64,000 nucleotides of DNA, taken from contig NZ_AP026738.1 of the NCBI RefSeq assembly GCF_002157685.2, forward strand, positions 1-64,000, in the 5' to 3' direction. The position numbers were made by a program, and so were the translations under genes. The stretch is from Comamonas thiooxydans. GTDB lineage: Bacteria; Pseudomonadota; Gammaproteobacteria; Burkholderiales; Burkholderiaceae_C. How positions within the stretch are numbered: position 1 is the stretch's first letter; each line of letters starts with the position of its first letter. Shown one piece after another: positions 45,006 to 54,054 of the stretch. The notes beneath the pieces are model-generated. The model was not told where the DNA came from, did not search any database, and saw only the letters and a list, made by a program, of their open reading frames with translations.

Positions 45006-46433
45006 TCACTGCAGCTGGAAGATCTTGCCCGGGTTCAGGATGTTCTTGGGGTCCAGAGCCTGCTTGATGGCGCGCATCATCTGCACCGCACCGGCTCCCG
45101 CCTCTTCGAGCAAAAAGCCCTGCTTGTGGATGCCGATGCCGTGCTCGCCCGTGCAGGTACCGCCCAGCGCAATCGCGCGCGCCACCAGCGTGTGGTTGAG
45201 TTGCTCGGCCTGCTGGCGCTGGGTGTCGTTGTCGGGATCGATCAGATAGCCGAAGTGGAAGTTGCCGTCGCCCACATGGCCGACCAGGAAGTAGGGGATG
45301 CCACTGGCATCGGCTTCGGTCACGCACTCCAGCAGCGCATCGGCCAGGCGGCTGATGGGCACACAGGCATCGGTGGTGATGCAGCGGCATCCGGGCACGC
45401 TGGAGACGGCCGCGAAATAGGCGTTGTGGCGCGCGGTGAACAGGCGCGTACGGTCTTCGGGGCGTTCGGCCCATTCAAAGGCATTGCCGCCGAATTCATG
45501 GGCAATGTCCTGAACCATCTCGGCCTGCTCCTTCACGCCGGTGGGGGAGCCGTGGAACTCCATCAGCAGCATGGGCTCTTCCCGCAGGGACAGCTTGCTG
45601 TAGGCATTGACCATGCGCACTGAATTCACATCGACCAGCTCCACGCGGGCGATGGGAATGCCCATCTGGATGGTCTGGATCACCGCGTGCACGGCGTTCT
45701 CGATGCTGGAAAAAGAGCAGATGGCTGCACTCACCGCTTCGGGCAGCGGGTAGATGCGCAGCGTGATCTCGGTGAAGATGCCCAGCGTGCCTTCGCTGCC
45801 CACCAGCAGGCGGGTCAGGTCGTAGCCGGCGGCGCTCTTCTTGGCACGGTTGCCGGTGCGCACCACTTCGCCGCTGGCCGTCACTACCTCCAGGGCCAGC
45901 ACGTTCTCGCGCATGGTGCCGTAGCGCACGGCATTGGTGCCGCTGGCGCGGGTCGAGGTCATGCCGCCGATCGAAGCGTCGGCACCGGGGTCGATGGGAA
46001 AGAAGAAGCCGGTGTCCTTGATGGCCTCGTTCAACGCCTTGCGCGTGATGCCGGGTTGCACGGTGATGGTCAGGTCTTCGGTATTGACCGAGAGCACCCG
46101 GTTCATGCGGCTGACGTCGATGGTGATGCCACCCTGCACGGCCAGCAGATGGCCTTCCAGCGACGAACCTGCGCCATAGGCAATCACGGGCACGCCGTAC
46201 TGGTCGCAGAGCCTGACGGCGTCCTGCACGTCCTGGGTGGACTCGGCAAACACCACGGCAGCCGGAGGGGGCGCGGAAATCGCGCCTTCGTCGCGGCCAT
46301 GCTGCTCGCGCACGGCCAATGCCGTGGAGCACTGACCGCCGAAACGTGTTTGCAGAGCCTGCAGAAATTCTTCGGGGATGGGGCGCTGCACGAAATCGGG
46401 CTGCAGCGAGGTATGGGAAACAGGTGCGTTCAT
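45006..46433 (-). CDS. FAD-linked 2-hydroxyacid dehydrogenase (GlcD/D-LDH-like)
   Basis: Flavoprotein of 475 residues that oxidises a 2-hydroxy acid such as D-lactate or glycolate. N-terminal PCMH FAD domain (PVIAYGAGSSLEGHLLAVQGGITIDVSRMN in part; GADASIGGMTSTRASGTNAVRYG), substrate cap domain and C-terminal FAD-oxidase_C with GTCTGEHGIGIHKQGFL. Without glcE/glcF neighbours, a stand-alone D-lactate dehydrogenase (cytochrome) is more likely than glycolate oxidase. GGAG lies 8 bases before the ATG. Divergent from the Bug receptor gene. Confidence 0.9.
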   Translation of the reverse strand: MNAPVSHTSLQPDFVQRPIPEEFLQALQTRFGGQCSTALAVREQHGRDEGAISAPPPAAVVFAESTQDVQDAVRLCDQYGVPVIAYGAGSSLEGHLLAVQGGITIDVSRMNRVLSVNTEDLTITVQPGITRKALNEAIKDTGFFFPIDPGADASIGGMTSTRASGTNAVRYGTMRENVLALEVVTASGEVVRTGNRAKKSAAGYDLTRLLVGSEGTLGIFTEITLRIYPLPEAVSAAICSFSSIENAVHAVIQTIQMGIPIARVELVDVNSVRMVNAYSKLSLREEPMLLMEFHGSPTGVKEQAEMVQDIAHEFGGNAFEWAERPEDRTRLFTARHNAYFAAVSSVPGCRCITTDACVPISRLADALLECVTEADASGIPYFLVGHVGDGNFHFGYLIDPDNDTQRQQAEQLNHTLVARAIALGGTCTGEHGIGIHKQGFLLEEAGAGAVQMMRAIKQALDPKNILNPGKIFQLQ

Positions 46434-46732
46434 CGGGGTCTCCAGAGGAGAAAAAGAATATCACCTGGCCCGATCAGGGCGTGTACGTATTGGGTACTAG
46501 GCCATGCCGCTCAAGGTCGCAATCGATACGCATGGCGCATGCCCGTTGGAGCTGGCAGAGATCGCGGTTTCGCCGTGGCGCAGCCGTCTGCCGCGGGCAC
46601 ATAGATAAGTTCCGCCCTAGCTAATGAGAAATCAGTGTTTAGGGTTTGCTCCTAGTGTGCCTATATTGGCAAGCCTCATGGCGTGCGCTGCAGAGCTCGC
46701 TTCAAACCAAAAGCAGTTCGGAGGGCAAAGCC

Positions 46733-47731
46733 ATGCGCGATACGGGTCGCAGATCATTCATACAGGGGCTGGCCGGGGTGTCGGCGGCAGGCATGCTGGG
46801 CGCTGCATGGCATGTGCGTGCGGCGCAGACGCAGGCCTGGCCGGCACGACCCATCAAACTGGTCGTGACCTTTCCGCCCGGCGGATCCAGCGATATCGTG
46901 GCGCGGGTGCTGGCTCCCGCGCTGGCCGAGAAGCTGGGCCAGAGTGTGGTCATAGACAACAAGCCAGGCGCGGGCTCGTCGATTGGCGCGCAGATCGTGG
47001 CGCACAGCGCCAACGACGGCTACACGCTGCTGGTATCCAATTCGGCGGCGCTGTCGATTGCGCCATCGCTGCTGCAAAGTCCTGGCTACGACCCCTTGCG
47101 CAGCTTCGAACACCTGGCCTATATCGGTGCCGTGCCCACGGTGTTTGCAGTGCATCCCTCGGTGCCCGCCAACAGCCTGAGCGAGCTGGTGAGCTGGATC
47201 AAGGAGCAGCCTGCTCCCGTGGCCTTTGGCAGCGGTGGCGCTGCCTCGGTGGGGCATCTGGTGGGCGAGCAGTTTGCGCAGACGCTCAAGCTGTCCATGG
47301 AGCATGTGCCTTATCGCGGTGCCGGTCCCATGCGTGCGGATCTGCTCAGCGGCCATATCAAGCTGGCCATCGATGCGCTGCCGCAGAACATCGCGCTGCA
47401 CAAGCAGGGCCGGCTCAAGCTGCTGGCGCTGACATCGTCACGCCGCGTGGCGCAGGCACCGACGGTGCCCAGCGTGGCCGAACTGGGACTGGCACAGCTG
47501 GTTTCCGAGAATTTCGTCGGCATCTCGGCACCCGCCGGCCTGCCCAGGGCGCTGGCCGAAAGAATCGCCAGCGCGGTGCGGCAGATCAGCGCGCGCCCCG
47601 AGTTTGCACAGACGCTCGAAGCCCAGGGATTCGTGACCCGGGACATGGAATCCAAAGCCTTCACCCAGCTGATTGCAGACCAGCATCTGGCCTGGGGCGA
47701 TATCGCGAAAAAGACCGGCGCAAAACTTTAA
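46733..47731 (+). CDS. Bug-family tripartite tricarboxylate transporter receptor
   Basis: Periplasmic solute receptor of 332 residues (TctC/Bug family). Twin-arginine-like signal RRSFIQGLAGVSAAGMLGAAWHVRA, then WPARPIKLVVTFPPGGSSDIVARVLAPALAEKLGQ, which is the family signature, and NKPGAGSSIGAQIVA. Such receptors bind carboxylates. No TctA/TctB membrane genes are adjacent: an orphan receptor, as is common in Comamonadaceae and Bordetella. GGAGGG precedes the ATG; 15 bp separate it from the next gene, implying co-transcription. Confidence 0.93.
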   Translation: MRDTGRRSFIQGLAGVSAAGMLGAAWHVRAAQTQAWPARPIKLVVTFPPGGSSDIVARVLAPALAEKLGQSVVIDNKPGAGSSIGAQIVAHSANDGYTLLVSNSAALSIAPSLLQSPGYDPLRSFEHLAYIGAVPTVFAVHPSVPANSLSELVSWIKEQPAPVAFGSGGAASVGHLVGEQFAQTLKLSMEHVPYRGAGPMRADLLSGHIKLAIDALPQNIALHKQGRLKLLALTSSRRVAQAPTVPSVAELGLAQLVSENFVGISAPAGLPRALAERIASAVRQISARPEFAQTLEAQGFVTRDMESKAFTQLIADQHLAWGDIAKKTGAKL

Positions 47732-47746
47732 GCAATCAGGACAACG

Positions 47747-48718
47747 ATGAGCAACGAAAACCTGCATTCACCCCGCAAGCCACGCTATGCCGTGGTGCTG
47801 TTTGGCCCCGAAGGGCAGGGCAGTTTCAATGAGTCGGGACTGCGCGGAGCCCACAAGGCCAGAGAGGCCGGCCATGAGGTCGATGTGCTCTGGGTGGCCG
47901 GCCAGTCGGCGCAGCAGCGCGCCGCCGAAATGTCCGCATTGTGCGGCGGTCGCTATGCGCTGATTCTTGCGCATGGCGGTCAGGGTGACGGTCCGGTGCA
48001 GATCCTGGCCGAGCGCTGGCCCCAGCAGGCCTTCGCGGTCACGCAAGGCAGCTGGGCGGCTCCCAATGTGGCGCGTTACGAGGTGCTGCAGGAGCAGTCG
48101 GCATTCCTCGCCGGCGTGCTGGCCAGCCAGTGGAGCAAGACGGGCAAGGTGGGGCATTTCTCGGGCGAGAAAGTACCGCCAGGTCTGCGTGGCCGCGCGG
48201 CCTATGCGGACGGTCTCAGGCGCGCCGGCTTCGAGGGGCAGCTGGTCACCCAGTTCTGTGGTCACCAGCATCGTCCGGGCTGGGCCCGCACCTGTGTCTC
48301 GGCGATGGTCGAGCAGACGGATCTGGACATTGTGTTTGCCATGCTCGATGGCGGTCGCCCCGGCGTCACGCAGGCCTGCCGGGCGCATGGCGTGGCGCAG
48401 ATCGGCAATGTGCTGAACTGGGTGGAGCGCGACCCCGAAGTGTTTGTGGCCTCGGCAATCTGCGATTCCGGCGAGGCCTTGTTTCGCGCCGTCGAGGACC
48501 ATGCCCGGGGCCTGCTGCCGCTGGGCGGCTATCGTGCCTTCGGCCTCGAGGAGCCTAGCCTGGTGCGGCTGGAAATGGGGGCCGGCGTGAGTGCTGCGCA
48601 GCGCAGCCTGGTCGATGACTGGGCGCAGCGTCTGCTGCGCCGCGAGTTCGAGATTCACCTGGACTATGCCGGGGCCGAGTTCGCCTTGCCGCAGGAGGAA
48701 CTCAGCGCTGTGGCGTGA
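47747..48718 (+). CDS. BMP-family substrate-binding-like protein without signal peptide
   Basis: A 323-residue protein resembling the PnrA/BMP (basic membrane protein) periplasmic-binding fold: YAVVLFGPEGQGSFNESGLRGAHKA at the start, FAVTQGSWAAPNVARYEVLQEQSAFLAGVLAS, and a ligand-cleft region near GGRPGVTQACRAHGVAQIGN. The N-terminus MSNENLHSPRKPRYAVVL has no signal peptide or lipobox, so the protein should remain in the cytoplasm unless translation starts elsewhere. It follows the Bug receptor by 15 bp. Function unknown; nucleoside-like ligands are typical of the family. Confidence 0.78.
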   Translation: MSNENLHSPRKPRYAVVLFGPEGQGSFNESGLRGAHKAREAGHEVDVLWVAGQSAQQRAAEMSALCGGRYALILAHGGQGDGPVQILAERWPQQAFAVTQGSWAAPNVARYEVLQEQSAFLAGVLASQWSKTGKVGHFSGEKVPPGLRGRAAYADGLRRAGFEGQLVTQFCGHQHRPGWARTCVSAMVEQTDLDIVFAMLDGGRPGVTQACRAHGVAQIGNVLNWVERDPEVFVASAICDSGEALFRAVEDHARGLLPLGGYRAFGLEEPSLVRLEMGAGVSAAQRSLVDDWAQRLLRREFEIHLDYAGAEFALPQEELSAVA

Positions 48719-48742
48719 TCAGGAAAGCGCCGCGGCAAGGCC

Positions 48743-49111
48743 TCAGTACTGCTGAGCGCCCTTGTCGAATTCGGCGCGTGACAGCTGGCCGTTGCGGTCG
48801 CTGTCGATCTCTTCGAAGCGCTGGGAGATGACAGGCAACTGGCGTGCCTCCTGTGCACTGAGCTGACCGTCGCGATTGGCGTCGGCACGCTCGAAGGCCG
48901 CTTGCACGCTGTTCTTGGCGGTTGGGGCCTGCTGCACACCGGTGGCCGCGCCCGATTGCACGATGCGCGCAGGCTCCTTGTTGTTGCCGGCGTTGCTGCC
49001 GCCGGTTTGCGCAAAAGCCATGCCCCCGCCGAGGGTGAGTGCGGAGAACAGCACCACGCTGACGACTTCGAATGACGAGACCTTGCAATTGAGCAGATTC
49101 TTCTTGTTCAT
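48743..49111 (-). CDS. Exported EF-hand domain protein
   Basis: A 122-residue protein with a signal peptide (VVLFSALTLGGGMAFAQ), a low-complexity linker and two EF-hand calcium loops (DANRDGQLSAQEA and DSDRNGQLSRAEF) with Asp/Asn/Asp ligands and the final Glu. Probably periplasmic calcium-binding. ATG at 49111 has AAGGA nine bases upstream; an ATG three codons earlier lies directly on that AAGGA and is less likely. Convergent with the BMP-like gene. Confidence 0.85.
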   Translation of the reverse strand: MNKKNLLNCKVSSFEVVSVVLFSALTLGGGMAFAQTGGSNAGNNKEPARIVQSGAATGVQQAPTAKNSVQAAFERADANRDGQLSAQEARQLPVISQRFEEIDSDRNGQLSRAEFDKGAQQY

Positions 49112-49295
49112 GAATGGCATTCCTTCTCTATGCGATAACAGGAGTGCATTGCACCTTGTGAGGCGGCAAAGGGCCAGCACTTTTGCCTGCTGTTGCCTCA
49201 GACTACATTTGCCTGCGGGCTGTAACGCACAATGGCGGCAGTATCTGAGGGCCGCGCCGGCCCTGAAAACTCGCAGTTTTGACAAGGGATGACCC

Positions 49296-49862
49296 ATGGG
49301 CAACCGCCTCACGCAAATCGCCACCCGCACCGGAGATGACGGAACCACCGGCCTCGGAGACAACACCCGCGTTTCCAAGAACAGCGGTCGCCCGCATGCC
49401 ATGGGCGATGTGGATGAACTGAACTCGCATATCGGCCTGCTGCTGTGCGAGCCGATGCCCCAGGATGTGCGCGACCTGTTGATCGACATCCAGCATCAGC
49501 TGTTCAACCTGGGTGGCGAGCTGTCCATGCCGGGCTATGAGCTGCTCAAGGACGATGCACTGCTGCAGCTCGACAACGCGCTGGCCCACTACAACGCGCA
49601 GTTGCCGCGCCTGCAGGAGTTCATCCTGCCGGCCGGCACGCGCGCTGCCGCGCAGGCCCATGTATGCCGCACCGTGGCGCGCCGTGCCGAGCGCCAGGTG
49701 GTGGCGCTGGAGCAGGCCGAGGCCATGCGAGCCGCGCCGCGCCAGTATCTGAACCGCCTGTCCGATCTGCTGTTCGTGCTGGCCCGCGTGCTCAACCGCC
49801 TCGACGGCGGCGACGATGTGTACTGGAAGAGCGAACGCCTGGCGCGCGCGCAGTCCGAGTGA
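49296..49862 (+). CDS. Cob(I)alamin adenosyltransferase, PduO type
   Basis: Transfers adenosyl from ATP to cob(I)alamin to make coenzyme B12. The product is 188 residues. IATRTGDDGTTGLGDNTRVSKNSGRPHAMGDVDELNSHIG holds the ATP site (TRTGDDGTTGLG) and FILPAGTRAAAQAHVCRTVARRAER with NRLSDLLFVLARVLNR the C-terminal helices. No cobalamin riboswitch was recognised upstream. Followed after 21 bp by a LysR gene in the same direction. Confidence 0.93.
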   Translation: MGNRLTQIATRTGDDGTTGLGDNTRVSKNSGRPHAMGDVDELNSHIGLLLCEPMPQDVRDLLIDIQHQLFNLGGELSMPGYELLKDDALLQLDNALAHYNAQLPRLQEFILPAGTRAAAQAHVCRTVARRAERQVVALEQAEAMRAAPRQYLNRLSDLLFVLARVLNRLDGGDDVYWKSERLARAQSE

Positions 49863-49883
49863 GGCGGTGGCAGGAGGCCGGGC

Positions 49884-50792
49884 ATGCGTCTGCGACATAT
49901 CGAAGTCTTCAATGCCGTGATGCAGACCGGCAGCGTCAGCGCGGCCGCGCGCCTCATCAACGTCACCCAGCCCGCAGTCAGCCGCACGCTGCAGCATGCC
50001 GAGCTGCAGATGGGCTTTGCGCTGTTCCAGCGCGCGCGGGGGCGGCTGACGCCGACCAATGAGGCACTGGCCCTGTTTCCGCATATCGAGAAGCTGTTCG
50101 AGCAGCTCGACGAGGTGCAGCGCCTGGCCGCCAATCTGCGTCATGGCCAGTCTGCCGACCGGCTCAATGTGCTGACGGTATTCGCGCTCAGTCGCGAGGT
50201 GCTGCCGCGAGCCGTGGCGGGCTTCAGGCGTCGCCATCCGCAGGTCCAGGTGCACGTGCAGGCGTTGCACACGCCGCAGGTGGTATCGGCCCTGTTGCTG
50301 CAGGAGGCCGATGTGGGCTTTGTGATCAGCTCCGTGGGCCAGCCCGCGCTGGAGCACGAACTGCTGGCCGAGGTTGACATGTTCTGTGTGCTGCCCAAGG
50401 GACTGCTGCCGCCTTCGCGCGTGCGCGCCGAAGGCATGGAACTCAAGGATCTGGCCGATCTGCCCGTGGTCGCGCTCGATGCGCGCGACCCGCTGGGCAT
50501 GCGCCTGGGCCAGGCCTGCCGCGAGCATGGCGTGGGGCTGTCGCCCGTGGTGACGGTGCAGACCTACCATGCGGCGCTGTCCATGGCCGAATACGGGCTG
50601 GGCGCGGCCATCATGGACGGCTGCACGGCCCTGGCGGCCGACCGGCGCCGCGTGCATGTGGTGCCGCTGCTGCCGCGCATCACCGTGGGCGTGAACGCGC
50701 TGAGCCTGCCCCAGCGCCCGGGATCGGTGCTGGCGCGCGCCATGACCCAGGAAATGCGCAAGGCCCTGCAGGAGCTTCTGAGCGCCTCCTGA
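49884..50792 (+). CDS. LysR-family transcriptional regulator
   Basis: A 302-residue regulator with an N-terminal winged HTH (MRLRHIEVFNAVMQTGSVSAAARLINVTQPAVSRTLQHAE in part) and a C-terminal periplasmic-binding-like effector domain. It lies between the adenosyltransferase gene and a converging D-amino-acid dehydrogenase gene 11 bp away; the amino-acid receptor and racemase genes lie beyond. Control of that amino-acid set is plausible but not shown by an operator here. Confidence 0.92.
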   Translation: MRLRHIEVFNAVMQTGSVSAAARLINVTQPAVSRTLQHAELQMGFALFQRARGRLTPTNEALALFPHIEKLFEQLDEVQRLAANLRHGQSADRLNVLTVFALSREVLPRAVAGFRRRHPQVQVHVQALHTPQVVSALLLQEADVGFVISSVGQPALEHELLAEVDMFCVLPKGLLPPSRVRAEGMELKDLADLPVVALDARDPLGMRLGQACREHGVGLSPVVTVQTYHAALSMAEYGLGAAIMDGCTALAADRRRVHVVPLLPRITVGVNALSLPQRPGSVLARAMTQEMRKALQELLSAS

Positions 50793-50803
50793 GCAGCCCG
50801 GGT

Positions 50804-52033
50804 TCAGGCCGCGCGCATCTGCGCAGCCAGCCGCTGGGCCGAGCCGAAGGCCAGCGTCAGGCCCAGCGCGCCATGGCCTGTCTGCAGCCACAGATTGCGC
50901 GGGCCGCCGCGCTGGCGACCGGTGATGGGCAGGCCTGTGGGCGTGGCCGGGCGCATGCCGCTCCAGGGATGCAGCGAGCCCTGCAGCGGCAGCTGGGCAA
51001 AGACCTGCTGCGTGGAGCGGCGCAGGCTGTCGATGCGGGCCGGATCGATGCGTGTGTCGCGGCCGATGATCTCCACCATGCCGGCCACGCGCAGGCGCTC
51101 GCCCAGGCGTGCGAACACCACCTTGCGCGCGGTGTCGGTCACGCTCACGCGCGGCGCGGCGTGGGTGTGGGTGTGGTCGTACCCTATGTCCACGGTGATG
51201 CTGTAGCCCTTGAGCGGATAGACGGGAATGCGCAGGCCCAGCTGACGCGCGTGGGCCGGGCTTTCCCAGCCGCTGGCCAGCACGTAGTGCTCGGCCTGCA
51301 GCAGGCCTGCGGCGGTGCGCAGGCCGGTGACGGCGTCGCCCTGGCGCTCGAAGCCCTGCACTTCGGTGTTGTAGCGCAACTCGGCGCCGCGCACGGCCAG
51401 CAGCGCCGCCAGTTGCTCGCACAGCTGGCGGCAGTCGGCGGCGCTTTCGCTGGGGGTGTGAACGGCGCCCGCCATGCGGCCCGCGTAGCCGGCCAGCGCG
51501 GGCTCCAGGCGCACGGCGGTGGCCGCATCCACCACCTGCTGACTGGCGCCGCCAAGGCGCGATTGCAGGGCCACCTGCCGGGCCGCGGCATCCAGGCCCT
51601 GCTGCGTGTGGTAGAGCACCAGCTTGCCCGGCGTGTGCAGTGCGCAGCTCAGGGATTCCTGCGCCTGCAGACGCTCGAAAGCCTCCCGGCTTTCGGCGGC
51701 CAGCCTCAGCAGCGCCTGCGTGCCGGCCATGGAAGCGCGTGCATTGCAGGCGCCCAGAAAGCGCAGTCCCCAGGCCCATTGGGCGGGGTCGGCGCGCAGG
51801 CGCAGGGCCAGCGGCGAGTCCTTATCCAGTAGCAGCTGCGGCAGCATCTTCCAGATGCCGGGATCGGCCAGCGGCTGCACGTAGGAATAGCTGAGCTGCG
51901 CGCCGTTGCCGCCGCTGGCGCCCGCTGCCGGGCCGGGCCCGCGCTCCAGGACCGTGACGCGGCAGCCCGCGCGCTGCAGCGCATAGGCAGTGGCCAGGCC
52001 GACGATGCCGGCGCCCACGATGCAGACATGCAT
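50804..52033 (-). CDS. D-amino-acid dehydrogenase-like FAD oxidoreductase
   Basis: A 409-residue flavoenzyme of the DadA/DAO family that oxidatively deaminates D-amino acids, feeding the respiratory chain. MHVCIVGAGIVGLATAYALQRAG is the Rossmann FAD motif; EPALAGYAGRMAGAVHTPSE and the final WSGMRPATPTGLPITG ... TGHGALGLTLAFGSAQRLA are DadA-like. GGAG nine bases before ATG 52033 decides the start. Next to an Asp/Glu racemase and an amino-acid receptor across a divergent gap, suggesting D-amino-acid use. Confidence 0.9.
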   Translation of the reverse strand: MHVCIVGAGIVGLATAYALQRAGCRVTVLERGPGPAAGASGGNGAQLSYSYVQPLADPGIWKMLPQLLLDKDSPLALRLRADPAQWAWGLRFLGACNARASMAGTQALLRLAAESREAFERLQAQESLSCALHTPGKLVLYHTQQGLDAAARQVALQSRLGGASQQVVDAATAVRLEPALAGYAGRMAGAVHTPSESAADCRQLCEQLAALLAVRGAELRYNTEVQGFERQGDAVTGLRTAAGLLQAEHYVLASGWESPAHARQLGLRIPVYPLKGYSITVDIGYDHTHTHAAPRVSVTDTARKVVFARLGERLRVAGMVEIIGRDTRIDPARIDSLRRSTQQVFAQLPLQGSLHPWSGMRPATPTGLPITGRQRGGPRNLWLQTGHGALGLTLAFGSAQRLAAQMRAA

Positions 52034-52302
52034 AGATCGTTTCTCCATGCGCCGCACTGTAGGCCCGTACGGGGCCTGGCAGCCATGGCATTTGGCATGC
52101 AGGGTATGCGCCCAGGTTATGGTCTGTCCGCGCGATGCGTGCGGCGGGTTGGTCCTTCGTCGCGGTGTTTACCCGGAGCATGGCCGTGCCTGTGCTGCCA
52201 CCCATAAACCAGGGGCATGGATCCGCCCGATATTGTCATCCCCGGGAGTCGGGCGTGCTTTCTACACTGGCGGCACATCCACCACCGAAGAGGAGACATC
52301 GC

Positions 52303-53184
52303 ATGCAACTTCACTCCACCGTGCTTTGCGCAGTACTGGGCCTGGGTTTTCTGGGCGCCGCCCATGCCGATACCCTGGCCAAGGTGCGCGACAGCGGGCG
52401 CATCACGCTGGCCTACCGCGAGTCCTCCGTGCCCTTCAGCTACCTGGACAACGGCAAGCCCATCGGCATGACCGTGGAGCTTTCGCAGGCGGTGGCCGAA
52501 GCCGTGAAAAAGCAGTTGAACCTACCCGCGCTGGAGGTGCGCTGGCAGGCCGTGACTTCGCAAAATCGCATGCCGCTGCTGGCCAACGGCACCATAGATC
52601 TGGAGTGCGGATCGACCACCAACAACACGGTGCGGGCCAAGGAGGTGGGTTTTGCCGTCAATCACTTCTACACCGGCACGCGGCTGCTGGTGAAGAAGAG
52701 CTCGGGCATCCAGAGCTATGCCGACCTCAAGGGCAAGACCGCGGCCATCACCACCGGCACCACCAATCTGCAGGTGCTGCGCAAGGCCAATGCCGAGCAG
52801 GGCTGGGGCATGAACATCGTCATGGCCAAAGACCATGCCGACGGCTTTCTGCTGGTCGAGAACGACCGCGCCGCGGCCTTCGGCATGGACGACATCCTGC
52901 TCTACGGCCTGATCGCCAACGCCAAGAATCCCAAGGATTTCCACGTCGTGGCCGATGCGCTGCAGGTCGAGCCCTATGCCTGCATGCTGCGCAAGGACGA
53001 CCCGCAGTTCAAGCAGCTGGTGGATGGCGTGATCGGCGACATGATGAAGTCGGGCGCCTTCGCCAGGCTCTACGACAAATGGTTCATGCAGCCCATTCCG
53101 CCCAAGAACGCGGCCCTGGGTCTGCCCATGAGCGAGCAGCTGCAGCGCAACGTGCAGGAGCGCGGCGACAAGCCGGCGTTCTGA
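52303..53184 (+). CDS. Polar amino-acid ABC transporter substrate-binding protein
   Basis: Periplasmic binding protein of 293 residues (SBP_bac_3, GltI/AatJ-like). Signal peptide LHSTVLCAVLGLGFLGAAHA; then ITLAYRESSVPFSYLDNGKPIGMTVEL and LLANGTIDLECGSTTNNTVRAKEVGF, typical of glutamate/aspartate receptors. GAGGAG precedes the ATG. No permease or ATPase gene follows; instead a racemase gene starts one base after its stop, so the two are probably co-transcribed. Confidence 0.93.
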   Translation: MQLHSTVLCAVLGLGFLGAAHADTLAKVRDSGRITLAYRESSVPFSYLDNGKPIGMTVELSQAVAEAVKKQLNLPALEVRWQAVTSQNRMPLLANGTIDLECGSTTNNTVRAKEVGFAVNHFYTGTRLLVKKSSGIQSYADLKGKTAAITTGTTNLQVLRKANAEQGWGMNIVMAKDHADGFLLVENDRAAAFGMDDILLYGLIANAKNPKDFHVVADALQVEPYACMLRKDDPQFKQLVDGVIGDMMKSGAFARLYDKWFMQPIPPKNAALGLPMSEQLQRNVQERGDKPAF

Positions 53185-53185
53185 G

Positions 53186-53914
53186 ATGCGGGCAGTGGGC
53201 ATTCTCGGCGGCATGGGGCCTGCTGCGGGCGCGGATTTCGTGCGCCTGTTCGTGCAGGCCTGCACCCGGCACCTGCAGGACCAGGGCCTGCCCGTGCACG
53301 ACCAGGCCTATCCCGAGCACTGGCTGGTTCAACTGCCCATGCCCGATCGCACACAGGCGCTGCGCCGCGATCCGCAGTCCCCTGCGGGCCCGGCTGCGCA
53401 TCTGCTGCAGGGCGCGGGCCGGCTCGCGGCCCTGGGCGTGCGCAGCATGGCCCTGGCCTGCAACACGGCCCATGCCTGGCATGGGCAGATACAGGCACTT
53501 TTCCCGCAGCTGCGCGTGCTGCACATCGCGCAGCAGACGGCGCTGTACCTGAAGGCAGGCGGTGCGCGTCAGGCCCTGGTGCTGGCCACGGACGGCACCT
53601 ATGACAGCGGCCTCTACGACGCGGCGCTGGCCGATTGCGGCATTGCCGCGTTGCGGCCCGGACCGGCGGGCCGGGCCCGGCTCATGCAAGGCATCTACGA
53701 GGGCGTGAAACAGGGCGATATGCCGCTGGCCGTGCAATGCTTCGGCGAGGCGCTGGCACCACTGCTGCAGCGCCACGGCGCCGTGCCCGTGATCATGGGC
53801 TGCACCGAAATCCCGCTGGCACTGCCGCAGGCGCCGCAGGCCCGCGGCGCCGAGCTGGTGGACCCGGCCTGGATACTGGCCTGCGCGCTGGCGCAGGACG
53901 CCTACGCGCATTAG
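53186..53914 (+). CDS. Aspartate/glutamate racemase family protein
   Basis: Cofactor-independent racemase of 242 residues interconverting L- and D-forms of aspartate or glutamate. MRAVGILGGMGPAAGADFV is the standard N-terminus; the two catalytic Cys are Cys92 (LACNTAHAW) and Cys206 (MGCTEIPLAL). The gene starts one base after the amino-acid receptor stop. With DadA opposite, uptake of acidic L-amino acids or conversion for deamination is an attractive but unproven route. Confidence 0.92.
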   Translation: MRAVGILGGMGPAAGADFVRLFVQACTRHLQDQGLPVHDQAYPEHWLVQLPMPDRTQALRRDPQSPAGPAAHLLQGAGRLAALGVRSMALACNTAHAWHGQIQALFPQLRVLHIAQQTALYLKAGGARQALVLATDGTYDSGLYDAALADCGIAALRPGPAGRARLMQGIYEGVKQGDMPLAVQCFGEALAPLLQRHGAVPVIMGCTEIPLALPQAPQARGAELVDPAWILACALAQDAYAH

Positions 53915-54054
53915 CAGCGAGGGAGGGCCAGAGCCCTGTAAAAAGATGAGCTGCAATCGCCTGCAGTACAACGGATAGGTATCGAATAACGGCCAGATCC
54001 GTTGATGGGTGTGCGGTGCCAGCTCATCTTTTGAAGGTGGTTTGCCGGTATCCG

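Noticed and set aside
49197..49295. Cobalamin riboswitch upstream of the adenosyltransferase
   Set aside because: The 5' region is under 200 bp and no B12-box-like conserved core was seen.
49203..51779. 858-codon frame spanning several genes on the minus strand
   Set aside because: It overlaps the adenosyltransferase, LysR and DadA genes, all with clear family motifs; Arg/Ala/Gly-rich composition is typical of a shadow frame.
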